Shown here piece by piece: positions 38,060-50,958 of a DNA stretch of 64,000 nucleotides. This DNA comes from Reticulitermes lucifugus. Taxonomy: Eukaryota > Arthropoda > Insecta > Blattodea > Rhinotermitidae. The stretch lies in assembly GCA_026260175.1 (NCBI GenBank), contig JAKCWW010000021.1:169436-233435 (forward strand). Reading direction: 5' to 3'. Made by a program: the position numbers and the translations under genes. The notes beneath the pieces are model-generated. The model saw only the letters and a program-made list of their open reading frames with translations, was not told where the DNA came from and made no database searches. The first letter of the stretch is position 1. Every line of letters starts with the position of its first letter.

Positions 38060-38280
38060 ATAGCTTACCATTGTGACCAGCATACGGGGTAGGGTTACCG
38101 GTGTTCGATTCCCGGCATGGGCTGACATTTACGTTCGCCAGTAATTTCAGACCCAGTATGAGGCATACCAAGCCACTCATACAATGAGAAGCAGGGAAAT
38201 AAGCAGCCTAGGCCTGAAGCTGACCTCTCACCTGCATGAAGCTACACCTTCACTCGCCCATACATGTTTATGATGTAATG
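38060..38280 (+). mobile_element. SINE family A, strongly diverged copy
   Basis: B box ggtgttcgattcccggc is clear. The body keeps gaagctgacctctcacctgc and the tail catgtttatgatgtaatg. Confidence 0.6.
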
Positions 38281-38487
38281 CTTAGCCACATTCCGGGTCT
38301 TGTAAATCCGGATATCGCTTTATCTGTCAACTCCACGCAAAAATGTTTCATCTCCGAGGAGTGGGGTCTGACAGACATTCAGCGAAAAAGAAAGATGTAG
38401 CCTTCAATACAGTGGAAAATTAAACGTTCTTAACGGGTTGGAATATCAAGTTGCGAGATCAAGGAAGAGTAAACGGTAGTAAATATG

Positions 38488-38551
38488 TTTCTGTACGCGC
38501 CATGAAGGTACATGGGGAGTGGCTGGTGGGCCCCAGAGCCGGCCTGATTTG
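38488..38551 (-). mobile_element. SINE family A, short fragment
   Basis: The minus strand has ggccggctctggggcccacc next to ccttcatggcgcgtacag, so the middle of the element is deleted. Confidence 0.6.
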
Positions 38552-38575
38552 CTGCTGCTGACGATTTCCTTCGAT

Positions 38576-38940
38576 GAGGCGCGTTCGCATACTCGCGGAA
38601 AGCGCCAATTACCTTAATCAGGTCTGCCCATCCATTTGTCGGTCTGTCCGCATATATGAGCTCGCCTCCAACTGGACGGATTTTGGTGAAATTTGATATT
38701 GGAAACTTTTATGAAAATCTGTCAACAGAATCCAAATTTGGTTACAATACGGAAAAAAAGATCGGGCACTTCATATGAAGACCTAATTACGTTTTACTGT
38801 TGCCAGCGACATAAAATCGCCGTAAAGCGCTGTCTTCGAGTCAAATGGTATCAGGCTGTTAGGATATCCGAGGAGGTGTAAACATTACGCGAACGCGCCA
38901 CAATATTACATCATACATGCATTGCCTATCTTGTTTCTTT
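38576..38940 (+). mobile_element. Family D element with GGCGCGTTCGC inverted repeats
   Basis: GGCGCGTTCGC near the left end is repeated inverted (GCGAACGCGCC) at 38889-38899. Inside are ccgcatatatgagct, ggtgaaatttgata and tgttgccagcgacataaaat. It aligns along its length with 43722-44136 in the opposite orientation. The alignment runs about 40 bp past the right repeat, so the true end is uncertain. It has no coding capacity and looks like a MITE of unknown superfamily. Confidence 0.75.
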
Positions 38941-40524
38941 CAGTCTCTGCACGCTAATGCCAGGACAGAAAATTAAAAGAGGGCATAGATATTACTTTCA
39001 AATATAACTTACTATTTATGATCATCTTTAATTATTTAATGTTTACATAACACCCATGTACTACAAATCACTCGCGTTTACAGTGTAAGACCTGCAAGGC
39101 ATGTAAAGCAAAATGGATGTAGTAAGTGCCCCCATGCTCAAGGGAAGTCTGATTCTCAGTACACCTGGTTTCATATGGGGGTGCTGGAGCAATGGCTGAC
39201 AAGTCAACTGCAACCCTTCTCGCAGGCTGCCTATTCGCAGCTTTTCATTCCCTGATACTGATCACTCCCTCAACAGCCGATATATTATACTCGTACACGC
39301 TCCGAATACGTTGGAACCGGAAGGTCCGTCACCGTCCCCATGGAACCTAACCTGATCCAATTCAATGCATATTACGACCTTCCACACTACCCAGGATATA
39401 CTTTTCCACACCCGTTACCAGAGAGCCAATTCAATCGATTATATACCCCCCACACTATCCAAGATCGATTACAATATTACGAGCCGCTGTAGCACTATGA
39501 AACTATGCATTTTGCCGCCGAGTGTATTTACATGTTCCGTATGTTGGTCAGAATAACACCGACTACTTCACTACGCAACATTAACCGGCTGGGTCTGTGT
39601 ATAATGGACACGGAGTGTTTTCTGTGAAGTAGGAAATCAATTTTTATAGCTTATGTAATTTCGATAAACGTCAGTCGGCCAAGGGTTAATGAATTATGGT
39701 GGAAGCCTTCAACGGGCCTTGACTCCTTCGCAGTTTGCTTCAAAACGTAACTACAGGAGAAATATAGTTAGCTCGTCAAAAAGTGGCCAAGGACATGGGG
39801 AGAATACGCTTGTGTCACGTCTATTCTCATCTATATATCCTGCCATCCACATGTTCTTTTTCTACGAAATTTCCCTAACCTAATGTCTTTGCCCTTGCTT
39901 TCCCCTACAACTTGTTCGCACAATGCTATTGACCCAATTCTACAAGTCACGCAGAAAACGTAAAATAACGAATAATTATTCTAGGAGCAACAGCTGTTGT
40001 CCTTGACCAAGTTTTTCGCCATCGAAAGACGCTACTTGCGAATAAAAATTAAAAAGAAAATTAGGGCAGTAATTTGTTGAACCAAAAAATTTTCAGGCGA
40101 TAGCAGATATATGACGTAACATCCGAGTCTGCTCTGCCGACAATTACTGCAGCAGCTGTCCGTCACAACCTGGTGTGGGGCTCCCGACAGCTGGATCCGG
40201 GGGGCGAAGACCTACGGAAGGAGGGCCGAGGTGTCTATCGGCGCGTGCGTCTATACAGGAATGGGTGTTGGGGGGGGGATAACATTACAGAGGGGAATAT
40301 TGTCAGGGGAAATAACAAAGCCAAATATTTTAACCCCATCTCACATTCGTAATAAAATTGATTAATTCTATCATTCCCATCCATACTGATGTATAGAAAC
40401 GATCTTGAAAAAACTGAGCCAGTTCCAGTTTACGGTAAACTTAGACACAGGATTAAGTGTGAACAGAAACACAGCACTTGTACTTCGTAACTAACTATCT
40501 GGTGCCTTCGGAAGTTGATAAGTC

Positions 40525-40760
40525 AATCAATATTTTATGGAACCCCTTCAACATCATGGTCACAAAAACAGGGCACTGCGCCTTACACCGATAAACCTGA
40601 ATCCTGACTACACGTTCACAATCCACTTCTTCAAGGTCCATTTTAATATTCCACTCCATCCGTGCCTAAATCTTCCAAGCGGCTCTGCCTTTTAAGTTTC
40701 ATGACCAAAATTCTGAGTGCATTCATCGTTCATTCCATGCGTGCTACATATGGCGCCTGG
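40525..40760 (-). repeat. LINE 3'-end scrap
   Basis: The minus strand reads ttggaagatttaggcacgg, atggagtggaatattaaaa and tggaccttgaagaagtgg, the same block order as the 36.2-36.5 kb copy. It ends near ggttccataaaat. Confidence 0.6.
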
Positions 40761-41122
40761 CTGATTTTTGGGGAATATTTGGGGGGGGGGAAAGCGTCTC
40801 ACGTGGCAGGAAATATGGTATATCTTCCGGTATGGACTGCAACTTTCAAACCGTGCTTTCAACAGCACTATTGCTCTCTGAATCTTTATAAAGCGGGATG
40901 GACGTCTGTCACTGTATACTACGCTTTCATTTACAGAACCAACAAATCATTAAGCTGCCAACAAAACGATCTGCGTGAGCCAGGACAGCGTAATCGAAAT
41001 ACAGAGTAGGCTACGGGCTGTACTATGCGAGGTTCGAATCTGGCAAGGGGAAGATATTTTTTCTGTTCTCCCAAATGGTCAGGCCAGCTCTGGGGTTCAA
41101 CCAGCCTTCTATTCAATGAGTA

Positions 41123-41382
41123 AAGGTAAAGCAACCCCATTACAGGCCTAGACAGGCCCTGAGGGATCCAGGAGGTTGAGGCNNNNNNNNNNNNNNNNNN
41201 NNNNNNNNNNNNNNNNNNNNNNNNNNNNNNNNNNNNNNNNNNNNNNNNNNNNNNNNNNNNNNNNNNNNNNNNNNNNNGACCCCAGGGCCATAGTGCGACC
41301 GAAACGATTATGTCAAGGAATTAATTCCAATGACACCATTTGTAGCGTAGTGCCTCAACCAACTACGCCACCGCGAGCCCCG
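41123..41382 (-). mobile_element. SINE family C nested inside family A
   Basis: Identical 15-mers tctattcaatgagta lie at 41108-41122 and 41383-41397. The insert read on the minus strand starts ggggctcgcggtggcgtagt, continues ggttgaggcactacgctac and ends gggttgctttacctttact. Both ends match the copy at 27624-27862. The centre is an assembly gap. Confidence 0.9.
41183..41277. other. Assembly gap (95 N)
   Basis: Inside the nested SINE family C copy. Confidence 1.
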
Positions 41383-43721
41383 TCTATTCAATGAGTACCA
41401 GGGTTATTTACCAGGCGTTAAGTGGACCACATACCCCTATGTAGGGCCGAGTGGAAAGTACCAGTCTTCTTGGAATACCGTAACATCATGGATCAACATT
41501 TCCCAGCAGTCGTCATACACGCCATTACATTTTTGTGCCGTAGACAGGATTTTAGTTCTCAACAAATCCAAAATGGATCCCATAAAATTGTGAATATTCT
41601 TAACGTCATTACCAACACACGCAAGATCAGTACTGCCTTCTATTTCAATCCATACAAAAATTACTTTAAGAAACGTCAGGTATTTCTGAAACTTCATGTA
41701 TCACTATACCACATTTCAGTATTAACACTAAAATTGTGCTGGTGCAGTTTTAACACGAGAAGTTTCCATGTCCGTTATGTAGATACTGTAGATGGAAGGG
41801 AATTAGAGCACTATGATTGTGACACAGTCACAAATGGTAAGGCGTCCACACGTTTCACGTCAAGCAACCAACATTTTCAAATGCTATCGGGTGAAAAGAC
41901 ATGATGGCATAAGTTCCAATGTCTCTGTGGACTTAGAAACGTCTACAAATAAGATTCTGTTCACTGATTTTAAACCTCTCGAAATCCTGGATATGGTCCT
42001 CGTTTCCATATTATACTTCAGAAAGGTGCGGAAACAAAGGATCACGTGTATTTAGAGGTGGCGCCATTGTATGGTTGCCACAGCTGCTCTACAAACCCAA
42101 TCATAATACATGCAAACACGTGCTGAAACCTATTGTAAGGACCACGGACATGGGCCGGCAATACAGCTTCCTGCACTCGATGTAACGAGTTCGTACATCA
42201 GTTTTGAGATCACGGGAGCGGTCGTTACTCCCGTTTTACGACGGTGACAATGCACTGAAGGCCAGAAAAAAATTTCAATTGAATAACACTAAAAAGAAGC
42301 AGATACCACAGTATACTGACCACACTAGGTGCTGAGAGACGAAAGTTAAATGTGACGTAACAACAGAAATCAAGTCACATTCTGATAACGTCAAGGAAGC
42401 GGCTCGGTTATGATGGAATGTTTTTAATTTCGTTATATGAGCAAGCAGTTGCGGCTAGCGTCTTGGGTATTGCTGACCTGCACTGGACTTCATTACATAC
42501 AATAAAGACAATAATGTCTAGTGTTGATCGAATGTCATTGCAACACTTACACAGTGATACCTATTGTTAGTGGCCTTATCAAGGCACTGCGCTGTGTTAA
42601 ATTCTATCTACTCTCAATCTTCGAGAAAAATACATTATTGTTGAGTTCTCGTGCCTAGAAAGAGAACCATTTCCTGTGTTCGAGGCTGATAAGGCTCAAA
42701 GACAGATACACCAGTTGTAACCAGGAAAAAATGGAACGGGTAGGGAGTCATGTTGTGCGCAGTAACATTGCTACCACCTCAAACTAAGTCAGACCTACAG
42801 CAAGAAATCACCACAGGACTATCTTATTCTTGCGATACAAAATTCCGATAACGCAATTTCGGTTAACATTAACGCAGAAGGGTTGTTTCTGGACTTAAAT
42901 GCCACGCCATGACGAGATAAACGGGGTGTGCTCGATGTGTCTGATCTCGGCAATACACGGAGTGGCCATCTTTACCTTGAGAGAAGGAATACTCGTTGCA
43001 TTTGAAATGTCTGCTAGCTGTACTTGATCCCTGAACCGATCCGGACGTCTTGGCCACGATGTATACCCCTCTTCTTGCCTCGTTTCGACGGCCAACTTAC
43101 AAACGGTCGAAGATCAATCGTAGGCAGAACCTACGTTACTTGGACTTTGTTTTACACAGGGAAGGCCCAGTACTGTAATACTAAGGGCTGCATTACAAAC
43201 TTTCTGTGCGTTACCAATTCGCAGATGCTGGGCTACGCGTGCTTTCAAAACACAATCACGCCGGGATTACTGAAAGCAATTATTTCCCCAAATTCCATTC
43301 AACACACTTCATAATAATGAGAGTGTAACTTCCCTTCTGAAGTCTGCACAGAAAAATGAAAGGAACCACAATGCATGCATGATGGATACCAGTTCCGACA
43401 GTCCGCGGTAACTGGGTGACCCAGCCCCAACACAGGGTTTTGCATTTTAACTCGAATGGGCACGTAAATGAACCAAATCTATACAGACCTAATTAACACT
43501 TCTCCTGGCAAGCAAATCACCGAAAGTTGTGAACGCAGCTACCGTACCATGAAATTAGTTGGCTAGATATGATAATAAAGGGGACTTTCCTAACCAGCTG
43601 ACTACTAGTTCTCCAGAAGGACTCAGTTCCGTGAAGTCAACTTCGTTTTACTCAGGAACTATGTTACGTGGTTAGAGAAAACGTGCAAATCTCTCTGGTG
43701 CTATGGGATCAAACTCTTCTC

Positions 43722-44136
43722 CAAACAAGATAGGCGATGGACGTATAACGTAATATTTTGGAGCGTTCGGGTAACCACTGTTGTCAGGAAAAAGCAACGA
43801 CGACTTCCCTTTGTATTGCTGAGCTTGTTACGTCACTGTCGACAATACACGTTTATTAAAAGCGTTGCCACTGAAACGCAAGAATTCGTTCTATTTAGTG
43901 CTGCTGAGCGACTTTATGTCGCCGGCAACAATAAAACGTACTTAAAAGTGCCGATAATTTTCCCTGATTTTCATCAAATTTGGATTTTCTCCGCAGATTT
44001 TTATCGAGAACCCCCAACACCAAATTTCATGGAAATCCGTACACTGGGAGCCGCGCTTATATATGCGGACAGATGGGCAGACGGATGGACGGACTGACGA
44101 AACTAATAGGCGCTTTTTGCGACTATGCGAACGCGC
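43722..44136 (-). mobile_element. Family D element, second near-complete copy
   Basis: The minus strand starts gaggcgcgttcgcatagtcg, contains ccgtctgcccatctgtccgc, ttccatgaaatttggtg and ttgttgccggcgacataaag, and ends aacagtggttacccgaacg. It then shares about 35 further bases with the 38.9 kb copy and with 155-240. Opposite orientation to the copy 5 kb away. Confidence 0.75.
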
Positions 44137-44917
44137 CTCAAAAGACACAATACATCACAGCATGTCTACCATACACAACCGGCAGTTCTAACGACTCGGG
44201 GAAAATAAAACGAACGTGGAAAAGTGGGAACAGATCTCGGTCTAATCGCTGAATGTCAGTACCACCACTACAGCCGCCGCCGCCGTCAATCCGCTTAAGA
44301 AACTTCCAATATCCGTTGCACGTGGAAAGACAATATGTCAAGACCGAATAGGGTAGTTCCGGTGTAACGTCGCTCATGAAGCGGTACTCAGCACTAGCTG
44401 CTACAAACAGCAGAATTCAACGACCTGCGTCAGTCATTTCCAAGTCAATTTCCGCTCCATTCCTTAAACTTTATGAGAAAAGTTACATGTGAGTAATAGG
44501 TGTGACACGCATTTGAGAGGAACCCATTTGACTCTCAGTCCATGACCGATTACAATGACCTAGGCTCGTCATTTTCTGTTCCTCCAGACACATGTCAATA
44601 CAGTAGGCGTATCTAAAACACACCTAACGCTACCTGCCTTCCATCTTTAAAAATAATCCCATCCCAATAGCCGAATAAACAACAGGCCCAGACGTGCAAA
44701 GGACTTTTAATTTTTAGGTTGGGGTGTGCATACTACTACTCACAATGGTCGGGCACCCTAGAGAGTGTACAGTCAAAGGCAACTTGAGCAATACGATCGT
44801 GGGTAAGGAACTCACTAGATGCATGTACGTACACCCGCTTTCAAGCAATGTCTAATGTCTATTGTAACTTCGCAGCACGAACAAGAGTTTATCTTACAGC
44901 CTAAACATTTACATCAC

Positions 44918-45095
44918 TCTGGGGCCGAACCAGCCTCCTATTCAATGGGTACCGGACACACTTTCAGCGGCAGTAGAGCGGCCGGAACGTAAAGTTGACC
45001 ACTCACCTCCATCCTAGAATGGAGCGAAAGAATGACTGGAGCTATACCTCCAGTCCTCCATATGCATTCATGGTGTGCACAGGGATACCTTTACC
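44918..45095 (+). mobile_element. SINE family A, headless copy
   Basis: Begins at ctctggggccgaaccagcc and runs to attcatggtgtgcacaggg. Confidence 0.85.
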
Positions 45096-45374
45096 TACGC
45101 AGTTACAGGCCCTTGCGATTGAACGATCTCGTATCTAAATAACCTTACAGAATGTTTTAACATAATAAATGCAACAGAAGAACCAACCTGTCATTAATCA
45201 CGTTGCTCAGCACTGTCCACTGTCTGAAGTATAAGCCTATTCCACACAGGCTTACATGAAGTTTCGGTAGTTGGTTTACTCCCACTCCCGTTTTGGATGA
45301 CCAGTTGGCATTACTTAAATACCTTCTGAATATTCAATACCGATGACCGCTCCAAAGGCGTCTAACTTAGCGAC

Positions 45375-45480
45375 CTAACCCAGTATTTAAAAGGTCCGAG
45401 TTCGATCTCGCAAACTACCTGAAGATTTACGCAGCTAAACAAGTTGAAGACAACCGCTCATCCGTTCATATAAGAGTGCA
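45375..45480 (+). repeat. Possible tRNA-like SINE head
   Basis: gtccgagttcgatctcgc is B-box-like, with a short body after it. Single copy, low certainty. Confidence 0.3.
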
Positions 45481-46204
45481 CAGATCCACATAACATTAAA
45501 AAAACACTTTTTCAGCACTACGTACAACAATTCCTCGGGTTGAAGTTCTTTTGGTACGGCCTAAAACAGAAAAAAGGACGCAAAGCTGAAACTTGGAACG
45601 TCAGAATACACACAACAGTGTGGGCGACTTCAGGCCCTAGGAACAAGGTATTAAGTATAGTATCAAGCTGAAAGGACATCCTATGAAGGCGTGATGGAAC
45701 CACATTAGGAAAGAGTCACATGGTGGGCATTTGTAAATACGGCAACTAATTTCCAGGTTTCATAAATGCAAGAAATTTCTTGGCCGGACGAAAAACTGCT
45801 CAATTGTTTAAGTACTGGTCGATTTTGTTTTGAAGATCACAAGACCTCACAGGCCTATAACAAATGTTACATTTCGCTTTTATAGACCGAGGGGGGCCTG
45901 AAGGCATGTTTCATATCGCAGATAGTTCCAATACATGTCCTTCGGCATATGTGAGACAATACTGAAGTGTATTCCCCCCTTACAGAATTAAGGCCTCTGA
46001 TTGGCTACCGAACTCGAGCAGCTGCATAAGGGTTCCCCTAGTGTTGTGACACGTCACCAGCTGCCGCCCTACGCATTACCAGATCACACTGGTCCAGATA
46101 TCTACAGAATCACGACTCTTCAGGTGTCCCACTCTGTTACGGTCTTCATCTGAACTTCGTTTGACTTCATTACACTTAAACAAAATATATAATACATATC
46201 GAAG

Positions 46205-46345
46205 TGAAGTCGGTGTTTATACTTCGTATCCTGAAAGTCTCCCCTTCCGAATCCTGGTCCGAGAAGCAACCTGACTAACATTTCTTCGTGGTTTTCTTCA
46301 GTCTGTGTAGGCAAATTCAGCGACATAATACCGAAATAAACCATG
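46205..46345 (+). repeat. Possible tRNA-headed retroposon related to 13505-13650
   Basis: ttccgaatcctggtccgag is followed by ttcttcgtggttttcttcag and tgtaggcaaattcagcgac, as at 13.5 kb. Confidence 0.4.
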
Positions 46346-46488
46346 ACCGTGTCCTTCTACCTCCTTGCCGATTCATCATACATATTAACACCATTATTCG
46401 ACAGAACAAATATGATAGAAGTCATTAAAAAGCAAGAAACTACACACATGTATATCATGTATCACTAAAGAGGCCAGAAGCCTAGATA

Positions 46489-46752
46489 GCATAGTCGGTA
46501 TAGTGACTACGGTGCTAGATTGGGTATCCGAAGAATTTTGGTTCGATTCCCGAAAAAGGCAAGATATTTCTCTCTTCTACACAGCGTCCAGACCGGCTCT
46601 GAGTCCCAACCAGCTTCCTATTTTTTTCCGGGGGTAAAGTGACCTGAGCATGAAATCGACCAGCCACCTCCACCTACAGCCGAGGTTAAGAATACGTGGA
46701 TCTATACCTCCACTCCCCATGTCTTCATGGCGTTCGAAGGGACAATTTTAGA
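46489..46752 (+). mobile_element. SINE family A, near full-length copy
   Basis: Head agatagcatagtcggtatag, B box ttggttcgattcccg, body with the ctattcaatgggtacc block deleted, tail gtcttcatggcgttcgaag. Confidence 0.9.
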
Positions 46753-47035
46753 AAGGTGTGAACCGCACCAGTCGCTAGAACGCAAGTGAAATACGCACTG
46801 CAGTAAGTCTCGTACTTCATTGCCAAATCCGTCTTCACGAGGTGCACCCACGTCTTGAAACAGAGGATCTAACGCTAAACCACGACAGCCTATAAACAGA
46901 GGAGGTAAAGTCGGAGTAAAGGGAGCATGAACACTTCATCTAACGTGGATAAAACGACACTACGTAAATTGAGGTTGTTACTTCATGTTATCCTACACTC
47001 TCCTTCAGAAATCATGTCACAAAGTTAACAGCGAT

Positions 47036-47048
47036 GATGATGATGATG
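47036..47048. repeat. Short (GAT)n repeat
   Basis: Four GAT units. Confidence 0.8.
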
Positions 47049-47204
47049 CTAAGTTGCGGTTTGCTCTTTTAGTGTAACACCACGTGCTCAACTGCATGAA
47101 TATATAGTATGGAATGAACTACGAATGTGGAAGGGCGTGGCAGGGGTCCTTACTTATTTTAAGATAGTACAGCACATTTGCCTGCACTGAAATATAAACC
47201 TTGT

Positions 47205-47325
47205 AAACCTGTAAGAATATCCTCCCTCCGAGCCGAGAAACGAACCCGTATCTCCAGAATTCGAAACAGGAGTACTGACCACTACAACACACCGCTCGGT
47301 TCTAGTTATAGACAATTAACTGGCA
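47205..47325 (-). repeat. Possible tRNA-like SINE head
   Basis: The minus strand has tgttgtagtggtcagtact and, further on, gatacgggttcgtttctcgg, an A-box/B-box-like pair. I do not call it a tRNA gene because no cloverleaf with a clean acceptor stem is evident. Confidence 0.3.
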
Positions 47326-47879
47326 CACACAATAATAAAGCACATTTGCAATGCTGTGCGCACGGTATATCAAACTACTAGTCCTATGTGCCAACAGAGA
47401 ATGGAAATTCCTCCTAAAAGAAAGATCCAATATTTCCGTATTATCAATAGTCCTTATCTTTCTATTCTTTCTATTTTGTAAGTGGATAAACGTATAATTT
47501 TACTGAACAAATTAAGAAAAAATTCTAGGTGGCAGTAAAACCCAAATTCATATGGGTACTGTAATTTTGGTCAGGATATCTATCCTGTTCGAGTTTCACC
47601 AACATGAAACTCTTTTGCAGTTTATACCGCGTCGTCACGTAACTTAAACTTCAAGTGTCAGTACTTTGACATAAATAACCAGGTGACAGGAGACAAGTTC
47701 AATTACCGTATACACTAATGACCGAGTTCCACTACTTGCACCTGAACCCGTATGCCAAAGGGTTCATGCCTTCTTCCTTGATACACAACAACGTGCATAC
47801 CCTTCCACGCAGGGGTGTGGCACAACAGGCACACAGAATTCACATTCGGCACTCTTTAACTACGTAAGTAACTTCACTA

Positions 47880-48100
47880 AGAAGAGCCCTTTCTGAACGG
47901 GAGACCAGGAAATTAACCGCATCTTATGGGCTCCGACGGTTCATTACAACTTTCGAGTTGTTGCCTATCCTAAGCCTCGTGAATCCATCTGCTCTTGTTT
48001 CTATAATATTCCAGTACAAAAGTACCTTCCAATCTGGCTAAACCTCCCACGATGTCTCCAAACTTTAGTTTTTCGAATAAAATGAACGAATTCTCCATCC
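47880..48100 (-). repeat. LINE 3'-end scrap
   Basis: The minus strand reads aggcttaggataggcaaca, aatgaaccgtcggagcccat and aagatgcggttaatttcctg, the same order as the 36.2 kb copy. Confidence 0.5.
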
Positions 48101-49296
48101 TTCCCATGCCCCCTCCAACCTACGTATTTCATTACATACTTTGTGCCACGTCATGACAGTGATAAGAGGCTTCGTATAACTCGGCACCATAAGAAAGTTC
48201 TGTAACGGTTAGTGATGGGTTCTTATTTATATTAACGTCGCTTCAACTACGCTGGTCTCCTCTTTGTATCGTCGGAAGTTTTGGGATATTGAGTGACGCA
48301 TAAAGCTGAGAGAATCTAGCAGCCTTCGCTGTCTGTCTTAAGATCTATCGAGAAACTGACCGAAATAAATAAGGCAAACCATGAAAACAATGCACTCACG
48401 ACTGCCATTTCTGAGACCATATTCGAAGCTGGGACCTGCAGAATACGAATAAAGAATGATATCCATTCGGTAGTGAATTTCGCTCAAGTTTGCAACAACG
48501 CCGAATCATACGTTCAGGTTCCAGTGTATCTGATACACAATGTACACCAATTATGCCTCTGCTAACAAACGATGCTAAACATAACAGTGGTGGTAAATAA
48601 TACGTGATTGGTCCACCTACACGCTTCCAGATAAAGTGCGAATGAGTCAACCCAGGAGCTGCCCGAATGTGGCGACGAAGAGAAATATCCCTTCCCTTAC
48701 CGCAATGGAAACAGTAGATTTTATTGACAAAAGACGCATTGTATCGTCATATGGTTGCTCCAAAAACAGGATTTCTGCTCATTTTAATTCCAGCATAGTG
48801 TAAAGGTATGTCGAGCATCACAGATCTTAAGTCACATTAAAATATTTGTCCAAGATTGTCCACCGTATAATAAAATACACATACAGCTTAAGTTACGTGC
48901 CTAAAAACTGTTTGGCTTACTGAATATTTAATTACATAAACAATATTCAACTACATTGCGTAACCTACTGAAGTGCATACATATCATCTTTTACTACTGT
49001 CATCAACATTCCTTCTACAGTGGATACAAAAACTGAATATATCTTCGATATTTACACTGTTCTGTGTCTGCTTTTATCTTAAATAATAGCGGAACAGCGT
49101 ATTTTAGCGTATCACAAAACACACATTTACTTCACACAAGTCTGCGATTTGCGGCTGTTAAGTTTAAGAAGTTTGGTTCAGTATATGGCACTACAGTGTA
49201 CTCACAGCCAGTGCATGAGATTTCTCAATATACAGTACCTCACCAACTTATGTTATTTCACGTGTTATGCCAAGATACAGAGAGTACTTTTATCAC

Positions 49297-49345
49297 AGGA
49301 CCGAGCACTGCAGAGTGGGCGGCATCATCGATCGCTGTGCAGGAT
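49297..49345. repeat. Short repeat shared with 31858-31905
   Basis: gaccgagcactgcagagtgg and catcatcgatcgctgtgc match the 31.86 kb copy. It sits inside a 145-codon open frame that I do not accept as a gene. Confidence 0.55.
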
Positions 49346-50821
49346 CGATGTCGTCCGCTCTACGGCAAGCAGTCCAGCGATACAAAAATACTCTCTAAAT
49401 CGCGTAAGAAGTTTATTTACAAACGCGTAAAATTTCTGTCCTTTATGCTTCGAGTGAAAATGTCTGACATCGGAGTTTGGATACAATCCCGACAAACCTA
49501 AACAAACCTGAACACTTACCGCCGCAGAACGTTCTAGACCACACAGTTTACTTAGAAAAGTGGAACCAAATGCAGATGTTATACAGAACCACAGAACGTA
49601 TAAAAACCCTATGGTTTATTTTTGGGAGGTACGCAGTTCAAACACCGGTCAGGGCACAGGCTACACTAATCGAAGATTTTCACGGCTGATCTTAGCCCTC
49701 CCAGACAACTGTTTCCAATTGAATTGTTTTAAGTTCAGAGTTCGTAATCGTCCTCCCTTTTCATTCTCTCCAACCAGCATTTACAGTTGTTTTAGCGTCA
49801 CTTCATAACCAAAGAGCTAACCATATGCTTTCTCGGTCATACAATACAGAACGTCCTGCTTCGCATTCTGGAGCTTGGGGTTTGATTCTCAGTCAAGGAA
49901 CTGAAATCCGTACGTTTCATATACTTTTCCCTGACACCCCAAGAATAGCATGGGGCTACAATATGTAACCACCTCATTTGATGCTCAGGAACAACGCCTG
50001 ACACAGTGCAATCAAACGACCTACAAATCAACGGACCTTCCAACTTGTGCACAAAATATGCGAGCATCATTAGGTCCCACGAAACAGAGTCAAATAGTAA
50101 AATGTACACCCCTGTTTCTCCCTTCGAGAAACCATTTGCGTCGCTGCGGCGGTTCACTGCACTTCCTACAACGCGAAAGGTAGCAGTAGCACTATCCCTG
50201 GCCTTGATGAGGGTATGCACCCCGAGTGAAATGCAAGGTGTTTGTTATACAGCTTGTATCCTTTGTCTTACTAAGGAGGAACACGATCGAAGTTACGAAC
50301 ATTCTCAAACACATGGGTTTCCGCGTTCGACAAGCCCGTAAGTACCCGCATACTTTCCAAACACTGTTTTCACGTCCCCGACCCCGCCTTCTGAACTGCG
50401 GACCTTCGTCATAAAATACAACCTCACAATATCAGTTACGACGACAGTGATTAGTGAGAAGTTCTAGGAAGAATTTATGACACCAGCTATCCTCGAGATG
50501 CTTCCATCTGTAAGGCGAGGCTAACAAAAGTTATAAATAAATAAATAATAATATTTACAATCCAAGCATAAGCTCTATTAATACAGATTTCGACAACTTT
50601 ATACACATCAGATCCATGATAAGCGTGTCCTGTCACCACGGCACGGCCCGTCAGGTTGCGGATGGAGATGGCCTCCAAACATGCTGGGTAGCTGCAAATA
50701 TATTGAATACGCAGTCGCGGGCACCGACAATAACTGATCCTCCAGCTAAGGGGTTATGCACTGTTCTAAAAAGCCTCGGACTTGGACTGACCTATTGGAA
50801 CGAGGCATCGTAAATCGGTTG

Positions 50822-50958
50822 GGAGGGCGTAGGCTGCACTCACTGGCTCGGGATACGGACAAGTGACGGGCTCTTGTGAACAAGGCAATGAATGCATGGA
50901 ATTTCTTCACTTGCCCAAAGCTATAAGCGTCTCAAGTAGGACTCTGGTCTACGGAATT
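50822..50958 (+). repeat. LINE 3'-end scrap
   Basis: ggatacggacaagtgacgg, ggaatttcttcacttgccc and caagtaggactctggtct line up with the minus-strand copy at 36181-36470. Confidence 0.6.

Larger units (their letters stand above)
40979..41455 (+). mobile_element. SINE family A copy split by a SINE family C insertion
   Basis: The left part (40979-41122) has the head, B box gcgaggttcgaatctgg and body. The right part (41383-41455) resumes at the same point in the body (ctattcaatgagtaccaggg). Confidence 0.88.

Noticed and set aside
41422-41904. 160-codon plus-strand open frame
   Set aside because: Its start is the tail of a SINE family A copy. The rest matches no family I know and has no splice or start context.
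42869-43095. Two overlapping minus-strand open frames
   Set aside because: Overlapping frames of similar length with no known motif; unlikely to be coding.
49064-49501. 145-codon plus-strand open frame
   Set aside because: A second overlapping frame is also open, there is no family resemblance, and it includes the dispersed repeat at 49297-49345.
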